Of a DNA stretch of 64,000 bases, positions 21,950 through 34,739 are shown piece after piece; positions within the stretch are counted from its first letter, which is position 1, and each line of letters begins with the position of its first letter. The stretch is from Lathyrus oleraceus. Its lineage: Eukaryota; Streptophyta; Magnoliopsida; Fabales; Fabaceae. The notes beneath the pieces are model-generated. The model was not told the origin of the DNA and did not search any database. It saw nothing but the letters and a program-made list of their open reading frames with translations. Location: contig NC_066585.1 in assembly GCF_024323335.1 (NCBI RefSeq), forward strand, positions 84,246,614-84,310,613. The letters are read 5' to 3'. The translations under genes were made by a program, and so were the position numbers.

Positions 21950-24061
21950 TTTAGAACACTTAGTTATATGCATTGACACATCATCTAGATTAAACATATA
22001 CATATTTTCAATCCTAGAACCCTTAAACACAAGGTCCTTACTAGTCTTATGCTCAATTACATAACTAAGAGTATCAAAAACTACATAATTCCCTTTGTCA
22101 CATAATTGGATAATATTAAATAAGTTGTGTTTAAACCTTTTGACTAAAAGCGCATTTTCAATGATAATTTTGGAGGGATTTCCACAATACCTTCACCGAG
22201 AATTTTACCTTTCGTATTGTCTCTATACGTGACATAACCACTTTCCTTCTCATCGAACTTGATAAACATGGAAGCATCTCCCATCATATGTCTTGAACAT
22301 CTGCAATCTAGAAACCATAATCATTTTGCGGAGGCAAGACTTTCCTGTGACAATTCAAATAGGCAATTTAGGTCCCCCTTAACTAGTGGGTCTTTTGGGT
22401 TAGTTGAGTTACATTTAGGAATCCATATCATTTTATCATTGAGAACTTGAATGTTCCTAATATGACAAAGAGACCTAATGTGATCCTTATCTCCACAATA
22501 ATGGCAAACATCATTAGATGAAATACTTATTCTATTTCTTTTAGTGACATGAGGGTTTTTCTTTAAAAACTTCCCTCTTCCACTCAAAGAAGTATAACAA
22601 GTACAAGATAGTGAAATAACATGTGCCAGTGTCCCTTAAGAATTTCAATTTCAAGTTTTAAAATTGGACACTAAACACATTTTATACACTAGAGATGTAT
22701 ACACGCTCCTTAAGATGATTTATCTCCTCTTCAAGTTTCAAAATCATTTCTTTTTGGAGAGAAATTTTCTTAAACGCTTTTATAGAATATGCATACATGT
22801 CATTGAATGCATTCAATAATTCACTATAAGAATACTCATTATCAGAATTAGAATTATATACCTTTGAAGTTTCACCTTTCTTACGTATCATAAAACAAAA
22901 GTTGGCACACTCATCATCTGAACTCGGGCAAGAATCGGATGAGGAACTCTCATCCTCTTCTTTCCATGCGATGTAGGCTCTACGACCTTTGGAACTCTTT
23001 CTCTTTGTCTTGTAGAAATCCTTGTATTTACTTTTATGATGTTTGGTGAGACTTGGACAAGTGGTTCTATAATGTGCCAATTTTCCACATTCGTAGCATG
23101 TGATATCATCATCACTTTTCTTGTGATCTTTCTTGGATGGATGATTATTTTTGAAATTTACTAGACCTTTGTCGGTATGCTTGAGTTTGTTCCTCTTTAG
23201 ATATCTATTGTAGCGTCTAACGAAGAAACCCATTTCTTACTTTTTGGAAACTTCTTTGTCAAAGTTGTCACTTTCTTCCTTTGACTTTTTCCTTTTAGAA
23301 GATGAAGCTTTCAAAGAAATATTGTGTTTCTCTTCTTCACATTTCTCTTTCTTTTTCGACCTTACTTCACTATCGGTATGCTTGAGTTTGTTTCTCTTTA
23401 GATATCTATTGTAGCGTCTAACGAATAAACCAATTTCTTACTTTTTGGAAACTTCTTTGTCAAAGTTGTCACTTTCTTCCTTTGACTTCTTCCCTTTAGA
23501 AGATGAAGCTTTCAAAGAAATAATGTGTTTCTCTTCTTCAGATTTCTCTTTCTTTTTTGACTCATTCTCATGCTCAACTAACTTTCGAAACAATTTTGTA
23601 ATATTGAAAGTACTAAGATAATTTGATTCTTTTATATCAGTGACCTTTGATTGTCACTCTCTGCACATAGATCTTAATATTTTGTTAGTATAATCTTTGT
23701 TAGAAAAGTTCTTACCCAAACTGCTTAATTTGTTGATTAAATGGAATAATTTAGTTTGCATGGAATCCACGGATTCTTCGGGTTCCATACTAAATAGTTC
23801 AAACTCCTCTATAAACAAATTAATTTTAGAATCCTTGACGTCATTTATTCCTTCATAGAGAGTTTTGAGAGCGTCCCACATGCCTTTAGCACTCGTATGA
23901 TATGAAATTGAGTAGAACATTTTAACGCTTAAAGCGAAAATAAGTATGTTCCTCACTTTCAAATCATATGAAGCCTTTTTGGTTTTAGAATTATCCCAAT
24001 CTTTTGGATGTTTAAAAACGTCATCATTGCCCTTGGGAATAAATTGTCCCTCAATGACGGT
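21950..24061 (-). pseudogene. SIRE/Maximus-like Copia gag and protease, degenerate
   Basis: On the minus strand from 24061: a UBN2-type Gag core (GQFIPKGNDDVFKHPKDW, then HTSAKGMWDALKTLYEG and KILRSMCRE), a duplicated basic segment, a CCHC knuckle CYECGKLAHYRTTC (near 23100), an acidic Ser/Asp stretch, a coiled coil (ISLQKEMILKLEEEINHLKE), a second knuckle CHYCGDKDHIRSLC (near 22500), then protease (LWFLDCRCSRHMMGDASMF near 22300, with DSG mutated to DCR) and KHNLFNIIQLCDKG. Stops and frameshifts separate the parts. Integrase and RT are missing. The Gag N-terminus lies beyond element 2, at 38359-38500. Confidence 0.85.
23165..23560 (-). repeat. About 205-bp tandem duplication within the Copia gag
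   Basis: The block containing 'tcggtatgcttgagtttgtt' and 'gatatctattgtagcgtcta' through 'gatgaagctttcaaagaaat' occurs twice in tandem (about 23170 and 23373) with a few percent divergence. This accounts for a Gag frame break. Confidence 0.8.
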
Positions 24062-27000
24062 TGTCATACCCCGAAATTCGCCATACCCTTCACATATCAT
24101 ATAGGTAACTAACCCCAAACATTTGCATATCATCTTCATCCATTCATCTCATTTACATCAGCATGGTTCAACACAAGAAGACATATAACTTGAATTCATG
24201 GCTTTATACTGGTACCTGGTGGAAACTAGGGTTTATTAGCAATTTTTGGTGGATCAAGCAATCAAACCCTAATCTCTTGATTTATAACAGTGATGAACAA
24301 TTGCATTTTGCATGGTAAATCACTTATGTCTTGAGGCATTTGATCAAGCATGATCGTGCCTTGATCATCAGGGTTTGGCATACATCTTGTTAACCAGACC
24401 GTGGGTTTGTAAAAGTCTTTAAGCCCATTTCTCTTCTTTAAATCAATTCAACCATGTAAGCCCATTTCTTTTTAATCCAATTCAACCATTTAATCCGTTT
24501 TTGTTTTGCTGACCTATCCCAAGTGCCTAGTAACCCAAGGCCCTGTCCAATGCAGATAAGACAAAAAAAAGGGTAAAAGAAACAATTGGAAAGTGAAGTG
24601 CAGCGTTTTACAACAAGAACAGTAAGTGGCATCATCTTCCAAGCCAGCTACAAAACCAAAACGACAACGAGCTTCAACCATCCAAACAACGCAAGCCGCA
24701 GAAGTACCAAAGCTGCTATGTTTACAAGCCATATGCAATGCCAAACGCAACTCAAGTCACAAAATGCGGGTGCAACTTCATACGCGAATGTAAACGACAA
24801 TGCCAACGGCAACAAATACCAAAACGGCAACCAAACGCAGATGAAGAAAAATGCGAAAACAAAGTGAAAACGGCATGAATATCCAACAATTACAATCAAA
24901 ACGCATTATAGTATAAACAAAAGCGAAAAATTCAAACAGAAAAAGTTCTTGCATAATAATAACTCTAACTGAATTAATTCACGGTGTTAGCAAACCTCTA
25001 ACAACTTTGCACAAATTGAAGCTTACAAAACTCAAGTGGATTTAACAGATTGGGTGCTTATAAATTCTGGGGGAAACTTTGAGCTTCGGGGGGAATTCTT
25101 CACAATTTCAACAGAAACACGAAAATTGAGTTATCTTCTGTAGAACCTACAACAGAGAGGAAAAAGCTCAAGCTTCTTCAACCTCACTTCTCAATTTGTC
25201 TCCTCCACCTGCAACAACCTTTAGCAGAGGAAACTGGAATTCAACAGAAATCAGAAACATAAGAAGTTTAGAATAGAGTTGGAATAAAGAAGAAAACTCA
25301 GAGAACGAACATGTTACATGGAGGCGTTCCTAATCAACGCTGATCTTCACTCCTCGTCGACGGCGTGTTTCCGACCAGAGTCGATCTTCACTCTTTGATT
25401 GATTAGGCGTCACCACCGTGAGCGAATTCTCATTCCTCGTTATTCCTCATCATCATCTTCTTCGTTGAGCCGCAATCGCCTCCAACCGGTAACTGATTCT
25501 TTTATAACTCATAACTCCAAACAACCACACGCACAAGAGTAGATAGAATAGGAGGAGGAGATTTTGAGGGAGCCTCACGTGTAAGCTCGCGTTCGTCTTT
25601 CTCTTTGACTTCGCACTGTTGCCGTCGAGAATACGTAATCCTTCGGTTCGCCACATTTTGTTACCGTCGAGTGGGTTTTAAGGTTTTTGGCTTCCTCCGT
25701 ATGAGGATTAGATCCTGATTTTTGTTCGTGAGAGATTTTCTATTCGATTCGTGTTTGGTCAGGAATTAGACGGTTGTGTTTAAGGATTCGAAATTAGGAT
25801 TACGAGAACTCCGCCGCCGTCGGCGGTGAACTTTGGCGCGGCTGAGTCGTGAGAGTGATTGATTAGCGTCATTCGCGTTTTACAGAAGTGTTTGGTTTGG
25901 GAATTCATTTCCCGTCATTGAAGCTTAAAGATTGGCCTGGGACCTAGGCCCAATCTCCCTTGTTCCTGCAGCTTTTGAATTGTACTCCCTCCATTGTCCA
26001 TACACCCTCCCTGTATGGGTCTGGTTTGATTTAAAGCCCATGCTGAAGTGATTGGATTTTAGTGTTGGTTAATTTGATTTAATTTAGATTAGCTAGATTA
26101 ATTGTGTGAATTATAATATTAATCATGTTGTTTTGGATAATTGTGTAGATAATTGGATTTTTTTGTTAATTGTTTTGATAATTCAATTTTAGAATTGATT
26201 TGATAATTGTTTAAAATTTATAGTTTGTTAATATTTTAGAATTGATATTTTGTTAATAGTTTAGAACTTAATTTTTGATAATTGATTCGAGTATTAATTG
26301 ATTGATAATAGTTTAGAACTTAATTGGTTGATAATGGTTTAGAATTAATTTTCGTTAATTGTTTAAACATTTGAGGTTTGTTGGATTTTTATATTGATTT
26401 TAATTCTATTATTCCTCTTTTGGTTTTTATTAACTTTGATTTAACATCTAACAATTAACTCTAACTTTTAAATTCCGCTCCTAATACTTTACAATTCCGC
26501 ATCTAACTTTAACTTTTATTTTTCACACCTAACTTCTAACACTTATTTTTGTCAATTTACTTTACTTTGCTTTTTGCTTATGTATCATCATTCGCCATTC
26601 ACTTCATCTTGAAAATGGACTTAAAAATGGAAGGACTTAAAAAATGCAATAATTCCCAAGCATGGAAAGGATCATGGACAATGGACTTAGGGACTCATTA
26701 GGACCCTTGCAAAAGACTTTGGACAAGCATTTGACTCGAACACGGAAGGAGTATTAAAGAATCAATAAGAGTTGTAATCTTTTATGCACTTTCTAGCTTA
26801 GGACACAATGCACACACAGGGATTTCTCTTGGGCTACCTGACAATGAGACCTTTTATTTTCGCACTCCCCTGTACTTTACATGTACCCCCTCCCCTTTCA
26901 GATGTATGCGTTTACTTTCTTTCTTTATTATTGCTTGCTAGTTATCCCTTAGGCATTAGGAACGATCACTCTTTCAAAATGAATAAGCAAAACCTTGATC

Positions 27001-27672
27001 CAACGTCAAGCGGTCTTTTTTTCAAATTAAACTAAAAAACACAATAAGATACGATTAGGATTGTATGTCACGAGCCTTAAGTGGTAAAGAAGGGATGAGA
27101 ATTGAGTTTTCCTACACTCGTTCTGAATGCTTTGAACACAAGATGTTTGGCTTGGTAGTTCGAGGTATTCACCTTTATCCATAGTCTTTAGTGCAATCCA
27201 AAATCAATAACACCTTTCTCAAAACCTAAAAACAACTTCAACACATTCAAACCTTTTGTTTGAGCCTTATGGCGACACAATCGAAAACCCTTCTTCAAGG
27301 TAATAAAATCAACAAAACAAATAACATTTTCTACCCACGAACTACAGGGCTCTGATTTCTCACTTCAACAAGTGGGCATACGTAGGCACGAGGACCCAAT
27401 CCTTTTCGAGCACACTAATTTAAAACCTACCTCCAATCCGCGAACCTTTGGCAAGCAAACATTACGATAATGACACCACTCAAGCGTGACATCCTAGATG
27501 GTTCCCATGGAGTACCATGGATGTGAGGGGTGTTAATACCTTCCCCTTGCATAACCGACTTCTGAACCTATCGTGGTTGCGATGACCATTCTTTGGGGTT
27601 TTCTCGATATTTTCCCTTTCCTTTGGAATAAATAAAAATCGATGGCGACTCCATATTTTTCACGTAGTGACA
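24062..27672 (+). repeat. 5' LTR of element 2 (3611 bp)
   Basis: Starts TGTCATACCCCGAAATTC and ends CACGTAGTGACA. It contains a GC-richer, gene-like block at about 25320-25920 (repeated 'tcgatcttcactc', 'gccgtcg') within AT-rich DNA, and near its end the conserved Ogre-type stretch with 'gggcatacgtaggcacgagg' and 'ataccttccccttgcat'. Short open frames inside it (for example at 24586-24867) have no recognisable domains. Confidence 0.9.
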
Positions 27673-27674
27673 GA

Positions 27675-27692
27675 TGGCGACTCTGTTGGGGA
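27675..27692 (+). other. Primer-binding site of element 2
   Basis: TGGCGACTCTGTTGGGGA, two bases after the LTR, differs from the element 1 site by one transition and is complementary to a tRNA 3' CCA end (Arg-tRNA type). Confidence 0.8.
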
Positions 27693-27889
27693 TATCTCCC
27701 TAAGCAAGTCAAGCCTAATCTAGGTAGATTCCTCGCGTGTGTGGGTGTTTATCCTTTTGATTGCTTGCCATATTTATTGCCTTTCGCTTTAAATTCTGTA
27801 ATATCTTCTATATGGTTCCATGGTTCTATGGTATTAATGGATACTACTTTGATTGCAAGAAGCCTTGTGGAAAAGACTCTCTACCCGAG

Positions 27890-28450
27890 TCTAGAGCGGA
27901 AACTTGAGATAGGAGAGGTTGAGTAGTATGGGCCACCGAGAAGATTTTCTCGTAAGGGTCAATACGAGAACCTCGCTTAAAGTAGATTCTTTTTAGGATA
28001 TTGACGACCATCAAGCTTTTGGCGTAAGCGATCAATATTTTCATTAAGATCAATGACTCTAAGGACCTTTGTAGAGCATTAAACCTTTGACAAATTAAGA
28101 TTGATGGTCATGTAGTACGGGTCCCCGAGAAGCTTTTCTCGCGAGGGTCGGTACGAAGATCTCACTCAAAGTAGATTTTCTTGATGGATTCGTCGACCAA
28201 CATGCTTTTTTCGTAAGTGGCGAACATTTAAGGAAGTCCATGACTTTGAGACCCTTGTCTAAAACCCAATGTCGATGGTCGCATAGTGCGGGTCCCCGAG
28301 AAGCTTTTCTCGTGTGGGTCGGTATGAAGATCTCACCCAGAATAGACTCATTTGAGGGAGTTGACGATCGACACGCTTTTTCCGTAAGCGTCAAATAGTC
28401 AAATGAATCGATGACTTTGGGGTTCCTATCTATAACCCTAGACTACAACC
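27890..28450 (+). repeat. Leader of element 2: three tandem units of about 170-190 bp with CGAGAA/TTCTCG hairpins
   Basis: Hairpins lie at 27937-27952 (CGAGAAGATTTTCTCG), 28126-28141 and 28297-28312 (both CGAGAAGCTTTTCTCG), spaced 189 and 171 bp. Each unit also carries 'gggtc(g/a)(g/a)ta' downstream and a 'ttttcgtaag' motif. The arrangement parallels the leader of element 1. Confidence 0.8.
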
Positions 28451-28748
28451 AGTGAGATCCCCATTATGGAAAGCAATCAATGTTATCCTCCATCCATATC
28501 TTGAACATGTGATACTATGCCAGCTTGTATGTTCGACTTGTGAGAGCCATGCTTGTGTATCGTCCATTCACTCATTCATGCATTCACGCATCATAAAAAA
28601 ATCATCAAATATAATATTCATGCATCATTCTGCATATCATCAGTCAAAATCCAGAAAACTTACCATTTGGCTCGTCTGTCCAGAACCATCCACAGTCAAG
28701 CTGACTTCCCGGTATTCCCACAACACTCGAAGAAATCAGAAGTTGCTC

Positions 28749-30320
28749 ATGGATCAGTTGGAACAAAAACAAGTTGTTATGAGGGAAGATATGACCATTG
28801 TGAAGGCTCGGATGGGTCAGCTTGTTGAAGCTCTACAAGCTTTGGCTAGGGTACAAGAGGAAATGCGTCAGGCTAATTTGAGAGTCGTCGCCGCCAACCT
28901 TGCCGTTGTGACAATACCAGTAAATCCGCTAGGAGGAGATGGTACACTTGTTGTAGCTCAACCACCTTCTAAAAGAGGTCCAGTATATCAAAATGTTGCT
29001 CATCCATTCAATATCCTTGTCAATCGGAGAGTTCAACCTGAGGTCAAAAATAACCAATATGCTTTCTTCACCGCAAGGGCTGATTCAATTTACGACGCTT
29101 TTGGTCCTTCTCTTGCTGACCTCGAAAGGAGATTATGTATGGTGGAGGAGAGATTCAAGGCGATGGAAGGTCCTGATACCTTTAGGTTAGATGCTGCCGA
29201 CATGTGCTTAGTGCCAGGCGTGAAAATTTCTGCTAAGTTCAAAGTTCCGAGCTTTGAAAAGTATCAAGGGGTCACCTATCCAAAGACCCATATTAGCGTT
29301 TTTTGGCAGAAAGATGACTGCTCATTCTATGATGAAAAGCTTTTAATGCACTTTTTCCAGGACAACCTTAGTGGAGCTTCTCTAGAATGGTATATGCTGC
29401 TCGAGCGCACACATATACGAACCTGAAGGGAACTTGTTAAAGCCTTCTTAAAGCATTATCAGTATAATTCAGACATGGCTCCCAATCAAACTCAACTCCA
29501 AAACCTTGTTTAGAAGCCGGATGAATCGTTTAAAGAATACGCCAAATGTTAGAGAGATCTAGCTGCCAGGGTTCAACCCCCTCTTCTTGAAAGAGAACTG
29601 ATAGACATGTTCATGGACACCCTTCAAGGGCCATATCTTGACAAAATGGTTGGAAGTACTACCTTGGGATTCTCAGACTTGGTTATTGCGGCGAGCGAAT
29701 CGAGAAATGCTTAAACATCAGCAAGATACAAGATACAACAGTTGTGGCTAGTGGAACAAAGAAGTCTCATTCCGAATTCTCAAAGAAGAAGGAATGGGAG
29801 ACCAATGCTACCACAATCGCTAAAGGGGGAGCTGGAGTTTACCAAATTCCATACTATCCGGTGGCAGTAGTAACACCTAACCCGTATCAGCAGCCAATGT
29901 ATGTTATTCCTATTGGTCCTCCAGCAATGCAAAATCAGCAACCCTATGCTCCTCGACAACCTTTTGCTCCTTAATAACAAAACTACTATCAGTAGGGTAG
30001 ACAAGGACCAAGGAGGCCTCCCAGAAGGTTTAATCCAATTCCCATGTCGTATGTTCATCTGCCAGCTCATTTGCTCAAAAAGATTCATTAATTCAGTTAA
30101 GAGAAGCTAAGGCTCCTCCAGTACCTCTTCCTCCCGGGTATGACATGAATGTCAGTTGTGAGTATCATTCTGAGACGCCAGGGCACTCGATCGAGAATTG
30201 CAATGTCTTCAAGCACAAAGTACAAGACTTGATTGACTCGAAAGCTATATCGTTCATTCCAGCTATTCCAAATACAATGAACAAACCCATGCAGGCAAGC
30301 ACATTTGCAATGTCGTAGTC
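28749..30320 (+). pseudogene. Ogre-type gag of element 2, with stops and frameshifts
   Basis: Begins MDQLEQKQVVMREDMTIVKA with a coiled-coil N-terminus, then a linker, then the capsid (FKVPSFEKYQGVTYPKTHI and FQDNLSGASLEWYMLLER). A TGA at 29424 stops the frame. The same frame continues RELVKAFLKHYQYNSDMAPN and QTQLQNLV with further stops, then PPLLERELIDMFMDTLQG. A Pro/Gln-rich linker follows in other frames, and a knuckle CEYHSETPGHSIENC with FKHKVQDLID near 30157-30225, ending at a stop at 30318. The upstream open codons 28452-28748 are leader, not Gag. No protease, RT or integrase follows. Confidence 0.82.
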
Positions 30321-32715
30321 AGAGCATCAATAGATCTGAAGGATTTGTATCAGTGGGACTGTCCCATCAGCTTCTTCCAAAACCAAGACCCTAAGCTGTG
30401 GGAGAATAAAGCTCATCACTCTAGCAATCATTAGTTCAATCATGTTCATGTGTGATTTTCTTGATTGTCGTTTGTAATAAACTCGTTTGTTTTTGAATAA
30501 TAATGACATTTAAATGAATATGCATGTTTTGAATAAATTCATTCGTGTCCACTCATACTTTATTTTGTCAATATCTAACTGTTGGTTTTAAGAGGAGGAG
30601 GATGAAATTAAAATCACAAAACAAAATCACTGCTCATACACTTTTGAATAAAATCTTGCTGATGATGTAAGGCATTGTTTCAAATCCCAAACACCGGAGA
30701 TATAAGGAAGATAATCCCTAGTCAACCCCTTTGAGCCAAGGAGTGGGAGTTTCTTTAAGATAAACCCTGAATCTTAAACCGGGGCGGGGTAGTCGTCACT
30801 CAGTTTGACCAAGCGTTCAAACTTCAAAGGAGGAGTGTCCTATCTGAGGATCAATCATATCTTATCCCTCGCAAGAGGTCGGAAACCATAAATCCCAAAT
30901 GGTTGTCCCTCACCCACAGAGGCACGAGGTAGTCACAACTTCCAAATCAAATGGACGAGTGTCACACGATTTGTTTCAACAAAAAGAACCAACAAAAAGA
31001 AAAAATCGGAAATCAAAAGAAACAAAGCCCACTAAGTCGAAAACTTGAAAACAAGTGACTTAGGAAAAAATTAGGGCATCCCTGTGGATTGTAAATCTGA
31101 ACCAATCCAGCAAAAATAGGGAAATGAAAAAACAAATCTGCAAAAGAGGAATCAAAAGAAAATCCTCAGCAAGAACAAAATCGTGTGGCTACAAGTCAAA
31201 CAGAGAGTGCATGACTGCCACTCTAAAAACCTCGTGGGTTCATTTTGACTCCCAAATCCCCTTGGAGGACGAGTGCTTGTATCAAACTAGTTGAACATAG
31301 GACTAGAGAACATCAAGGAGAATGGGTGGGTTAGGATAGGTTTGAGCCTTACATCCTTTCTTTCTAAAACCGTGAGCCAGACCACTTTACAACCCTCAAA
31401 AGACCTAATCAAAGCAGGGTTTTTTTGAAAGCGTATTATGGTCAGAACAATCGTGTTAAAACTGACTCCTCAACAATTTGTTTATCATATGTGTTGGTAT
31501 CGACATGACATTCTCATTAGTGATTTACTCACTATATGTCATAATTCCAGTGAACATGCTTGGATTTCAAAACTGCATAAACATGACGTTAGCATTATCA
31601 TTTCCAAAAACTTGTCTTACTCGTGAGTAAGCATCTAACATCAAGGGATCTACCACAATGAACATGAATTAAGGAACCCGAGGATTCAAAAGTGTAGAAC
31701 GCCTGAGACCTTCATTGAGCAGGGGCAAGCCACTTATTTTGATCACATCAGTCAAAATGTTTGAAGACTTTGTCGAGCAGAAAGACAAACTGCTTCAAGA
31801 TCCAGTCGATCAGAGGCGGCCACGTCGAGAAATCTCTATAAGATTCAGTCAATCTGAAGTAGTCAAGTCGAGATTCAATCAATATCTTGGAAGATCAGTT
31901 AGTCAGGGGCATTCCCTCAAAGATCAGCCAACCAGAGGCAAAGTTACTTCAAGGCTCGTACTGGGGCAGGCCACCCCAAGAGCACAAGAAGTCAATCTTC
32001 CTGAAATGGTTAATCAGAGGAATGCAGTTCCGAGACACTGGGGCAGATTCGATTGAGATAATCTATGAAGAAATTGTTTCATAACTAGTGATTGGGGCAG
32101 TTCGTGCATATATCCAACAGACTAGGGCAAGACGGTCTAAAGAGAGGAAGGTTATCTCCTTGCCTGTGAAAGCTTTTCAGATCTAGCTTGGGACATCTGA
32201 AGGTCTATGTTAGATCCATCCTCCAGCAACATCAAGAAGTCAAATATCGGGAAGTCATGCGAGACGCAATCCACACTCCGTAAATCAGAAGCCCCGCAAC
32301 CTAAGCGAATTTTTCTCAGCATTCATTGCATCGTACCCAAGATTGGGGCATCCGTAGATCCTCATATCATTGTATAAATCTGTCATGCATACTTCATATC
32401 ATTTCATTCATGCATATCATCCAGCATAGCACGAATCTCTCTAACAAGAAAGAAGCAAGCCTAAAACTCTCTTAGCGCTATTCAACAACCCGTTTTTGTT
32501 GGCAAACCTCTCGCAGAGTCCAATTCCCATTGGCAAAATCCCTTTTCTCTCACCTAGTTCCTGTGATTCCTACCCATATCTCTCAAATTTGAAAGACCAG
32601 TCAAGCCATCATCAGTGTCTACCACTTTTTTTAATACCCATCGGTATTGATCTCCCTTCGCTCGTTAGTGTCTATCACTTTTTTTGATACCCTTCAGTAT
32701 TGATATCTCTTTTCT
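30321..32715 (+). other. Non-coding 3' internal region of element 2
   Basis: No domains are recognised on either strand. The stretch 30655-31440 is homologous to 8990-9760 of element 1 (reverse strand). At 31715-32060 degenerate repeats of 'gatcag(t/c)(c/t)a' with 'cagaggc' occur. It passes into the minisatellite near 32715. Confidence 0.65.
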
Positions 32716-34270
32716 CCAAACCGCAGAGTTGTAGATGATCACCTTTATTTCAACGTCAAATGTTATGATGTTATTACCTCTAACCCCAGAGTTGAGAGAC
32801 CATTCTATACCCGACCTCAGAGTTGATGCCAATTCCTACTCCAACCTCGGAGTTGTTGCTACTTTCTTCTTTCCAACCTCAGAGTTGTTGTATATCCCTC
32901 TTATCCCCAACCTCATAGTTGTTATCTTTATCTTTCACCCGACCTCAGAGTTGATGTCAGTTCATACTCCAGCCTCAGAGTTTTTGTCCATTTCTCTTAT
33001 TCCCAACCTCAGAGGTTTTGTCTTTCTCTTATAGCCAATCTCGGAGTTGTATGTTTCCCCTTCCCAACTTTAGAGTTGTTTCCCCTTTTCCAACCTCAAA
33101 GTTGTTGCCCTTTCATTCCCAACCTCAAAGTTGTTTCCCCTTTTCTAGCCTCGGAGTTGTTGTCGCTTTTCTTATTCACCAGCCTCAGAGTTATTGTTTG
33201 TCGTTTTACTTCCAACCTCGGAGTTTATGTCTATCACATTTTTCCAACCTCGGCATTGAGGTTTGTCATCCTTACCCCAACCTCAGAGTCGACGCCCCTT
33301 TTCCAGCCTCAGAGTTGCATGTCAGTTCCTTACCCCAACCTCAGAGTTGTTGCCTCTTTGTTAACCTCAGGGTTGTTGTCACTTTTCTTATTACCCCAAC
33401 CTCAGAGTTGTTGCTCTTTCCTTACCCCAACCTCAGAGTTGTTGCCCCTTTTCCAGCCTCAGAGTTGTTGTTTGTCGTTTTACTTCCAACCTCGGAGTTG
33501 ATGTCCATCACTTTTTTCCAACCTCAGCGTTGACGTTTGTCATCCTTTCTTCAACCTCAGAGTTGTTGCTCCCTTTCTAGCCTCAGAGTTGTTGTCATTT
33601 TTCATTAGCCAGCCTTAGAGTTGTTGTTTACCATTCTTTTCCCAACCTCAGAGTCGAGTATCTGTTTGTTTCCAACCTCGAAGTTGACGTTTACCATTTT
33701 TCTCTCCCATCCTCAGAGTTGAGCAAATATATTTTTCCAACTTCGGAGTCGGTGTATCTCTTTCTAGACTCGGAGCTTAGACTCTGCTTTGTTTCCAACC
33801 TTAGAGTTGACGATTACCATTCTTTTTTTCGGCCTCGGTGTTGAGTATCTACCTTTTTCCAACCTTAGAGTTGACGATCACCATTCTCGCCCCAGCCTCA
33901 GAGCTAAACGTCTACCTTTTTCCAACGTGGGATTTGATGTACCTTTTTGCCCCTAACCTCAGAGTTGAATGACTACCTTTTTCCCAGCATTCGAGTTGTT
34001 GTGTCGTTTTCTTATCCTCCAACCTCAGAGTTGACGCCTACCATCTTTGTCCCCGACCTTAGAGTCGATGTCCATCCTATTATGCCCAACCCCAGAGTTG
34101 ACGCCTATTCTTTTTCCAGTCTCAGAATCGATGTTGATCATAATTCGCTTCCAACCGTGGAGTTGAGAATGTCTAGTTTTACCCCAATCGCAGTATTGAG
34201 GTCAGAATGTTTCAATCTCCAGCAATTAGTGTTGCTCTTGCTTCTCTCCCCAACCTCAGAGTTGACGATC
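32716..34270 (+). repeat. Minisatellite of about 48 units with core CAACCTCAGAGTTG (element 2)
   Basis: The core 'caacctcagagttg' recurs about 48 times with T/C-rich spacers, giving a period of about 25-45 bases. The core is an imperfect inverted repeat (CAAC...GTTG, extended by TC/GA around a central A). Variants such as 'cctcggagttg' and 'ccttagagttg' are scattered. Open frames rich in TSELL or LRVV are translation artefacts of the repeat. Confidence 0.92.
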
Positions 34271-34725
34271 AACTATTTACTTTCTAATTCCCCTACTGTC
34301 GTCCCCAATAAAGTCATCTACCACCCTGAAGCCCAGGATTTGCCTGGCAACCATTTCCAAAGAGATATCTCACGATATATCCCCCAGCGGAAAATTCTTT
34401 TTTGGCGTCTAATAAAAACTTGTTAGTAGAGATAAAATGAAAAAAGAAAAATCAATCATTTTGCATTAGCATACTGTATATGTCATGCATGTCTAACCTC
34501 TCATTACCCATCTACCACATAACATTCCCATTCCCAGCAGTTGCCCTACATAAAGACTAGATTGTTCATCCGATTTCCCAGTGAATAGACCTCCTTGTGA
34601 CCTATCTTCACATTGCATTCTATTTGTTCTTGGTGGGAAAATTTCCCGATATTCTAGTATTTAATACCCTCCTACCTTGATTGTCCGGAAGCCGTTGATA
34701 TCCATGCATTCAGGTCCGAGAGGAT

Positions 34726-34739
34726 TAAATAGGGGCAAC
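34726..34739 (+). other. Polypurine tract of element 2
   Basis: TAAATAGGGGCAAC directly before the 3' LTR, identical to the tract of element 1. Confidence 0.85.

Noticed and set aside
24586..24899. Overlapping frames in the element 2 LTR (+ and -)
   Set aside because: Both strands are open by composition, the second LTR copy breaks them, and no domain is seen.
28452..28748. 99-codon N-terminal extension of the element 2 Gag
   Set aside because: It lies in the repeated leader and has no Gag features; the coiled-coil Gag start at 28749 fits better.
32735..33533. Long open frames (99-171 aa) across the CCTCAGAGTTG repeats
   Set aside because: They are repeat translations (TSELL, LRVV) in several frames at once with no family resemblance.
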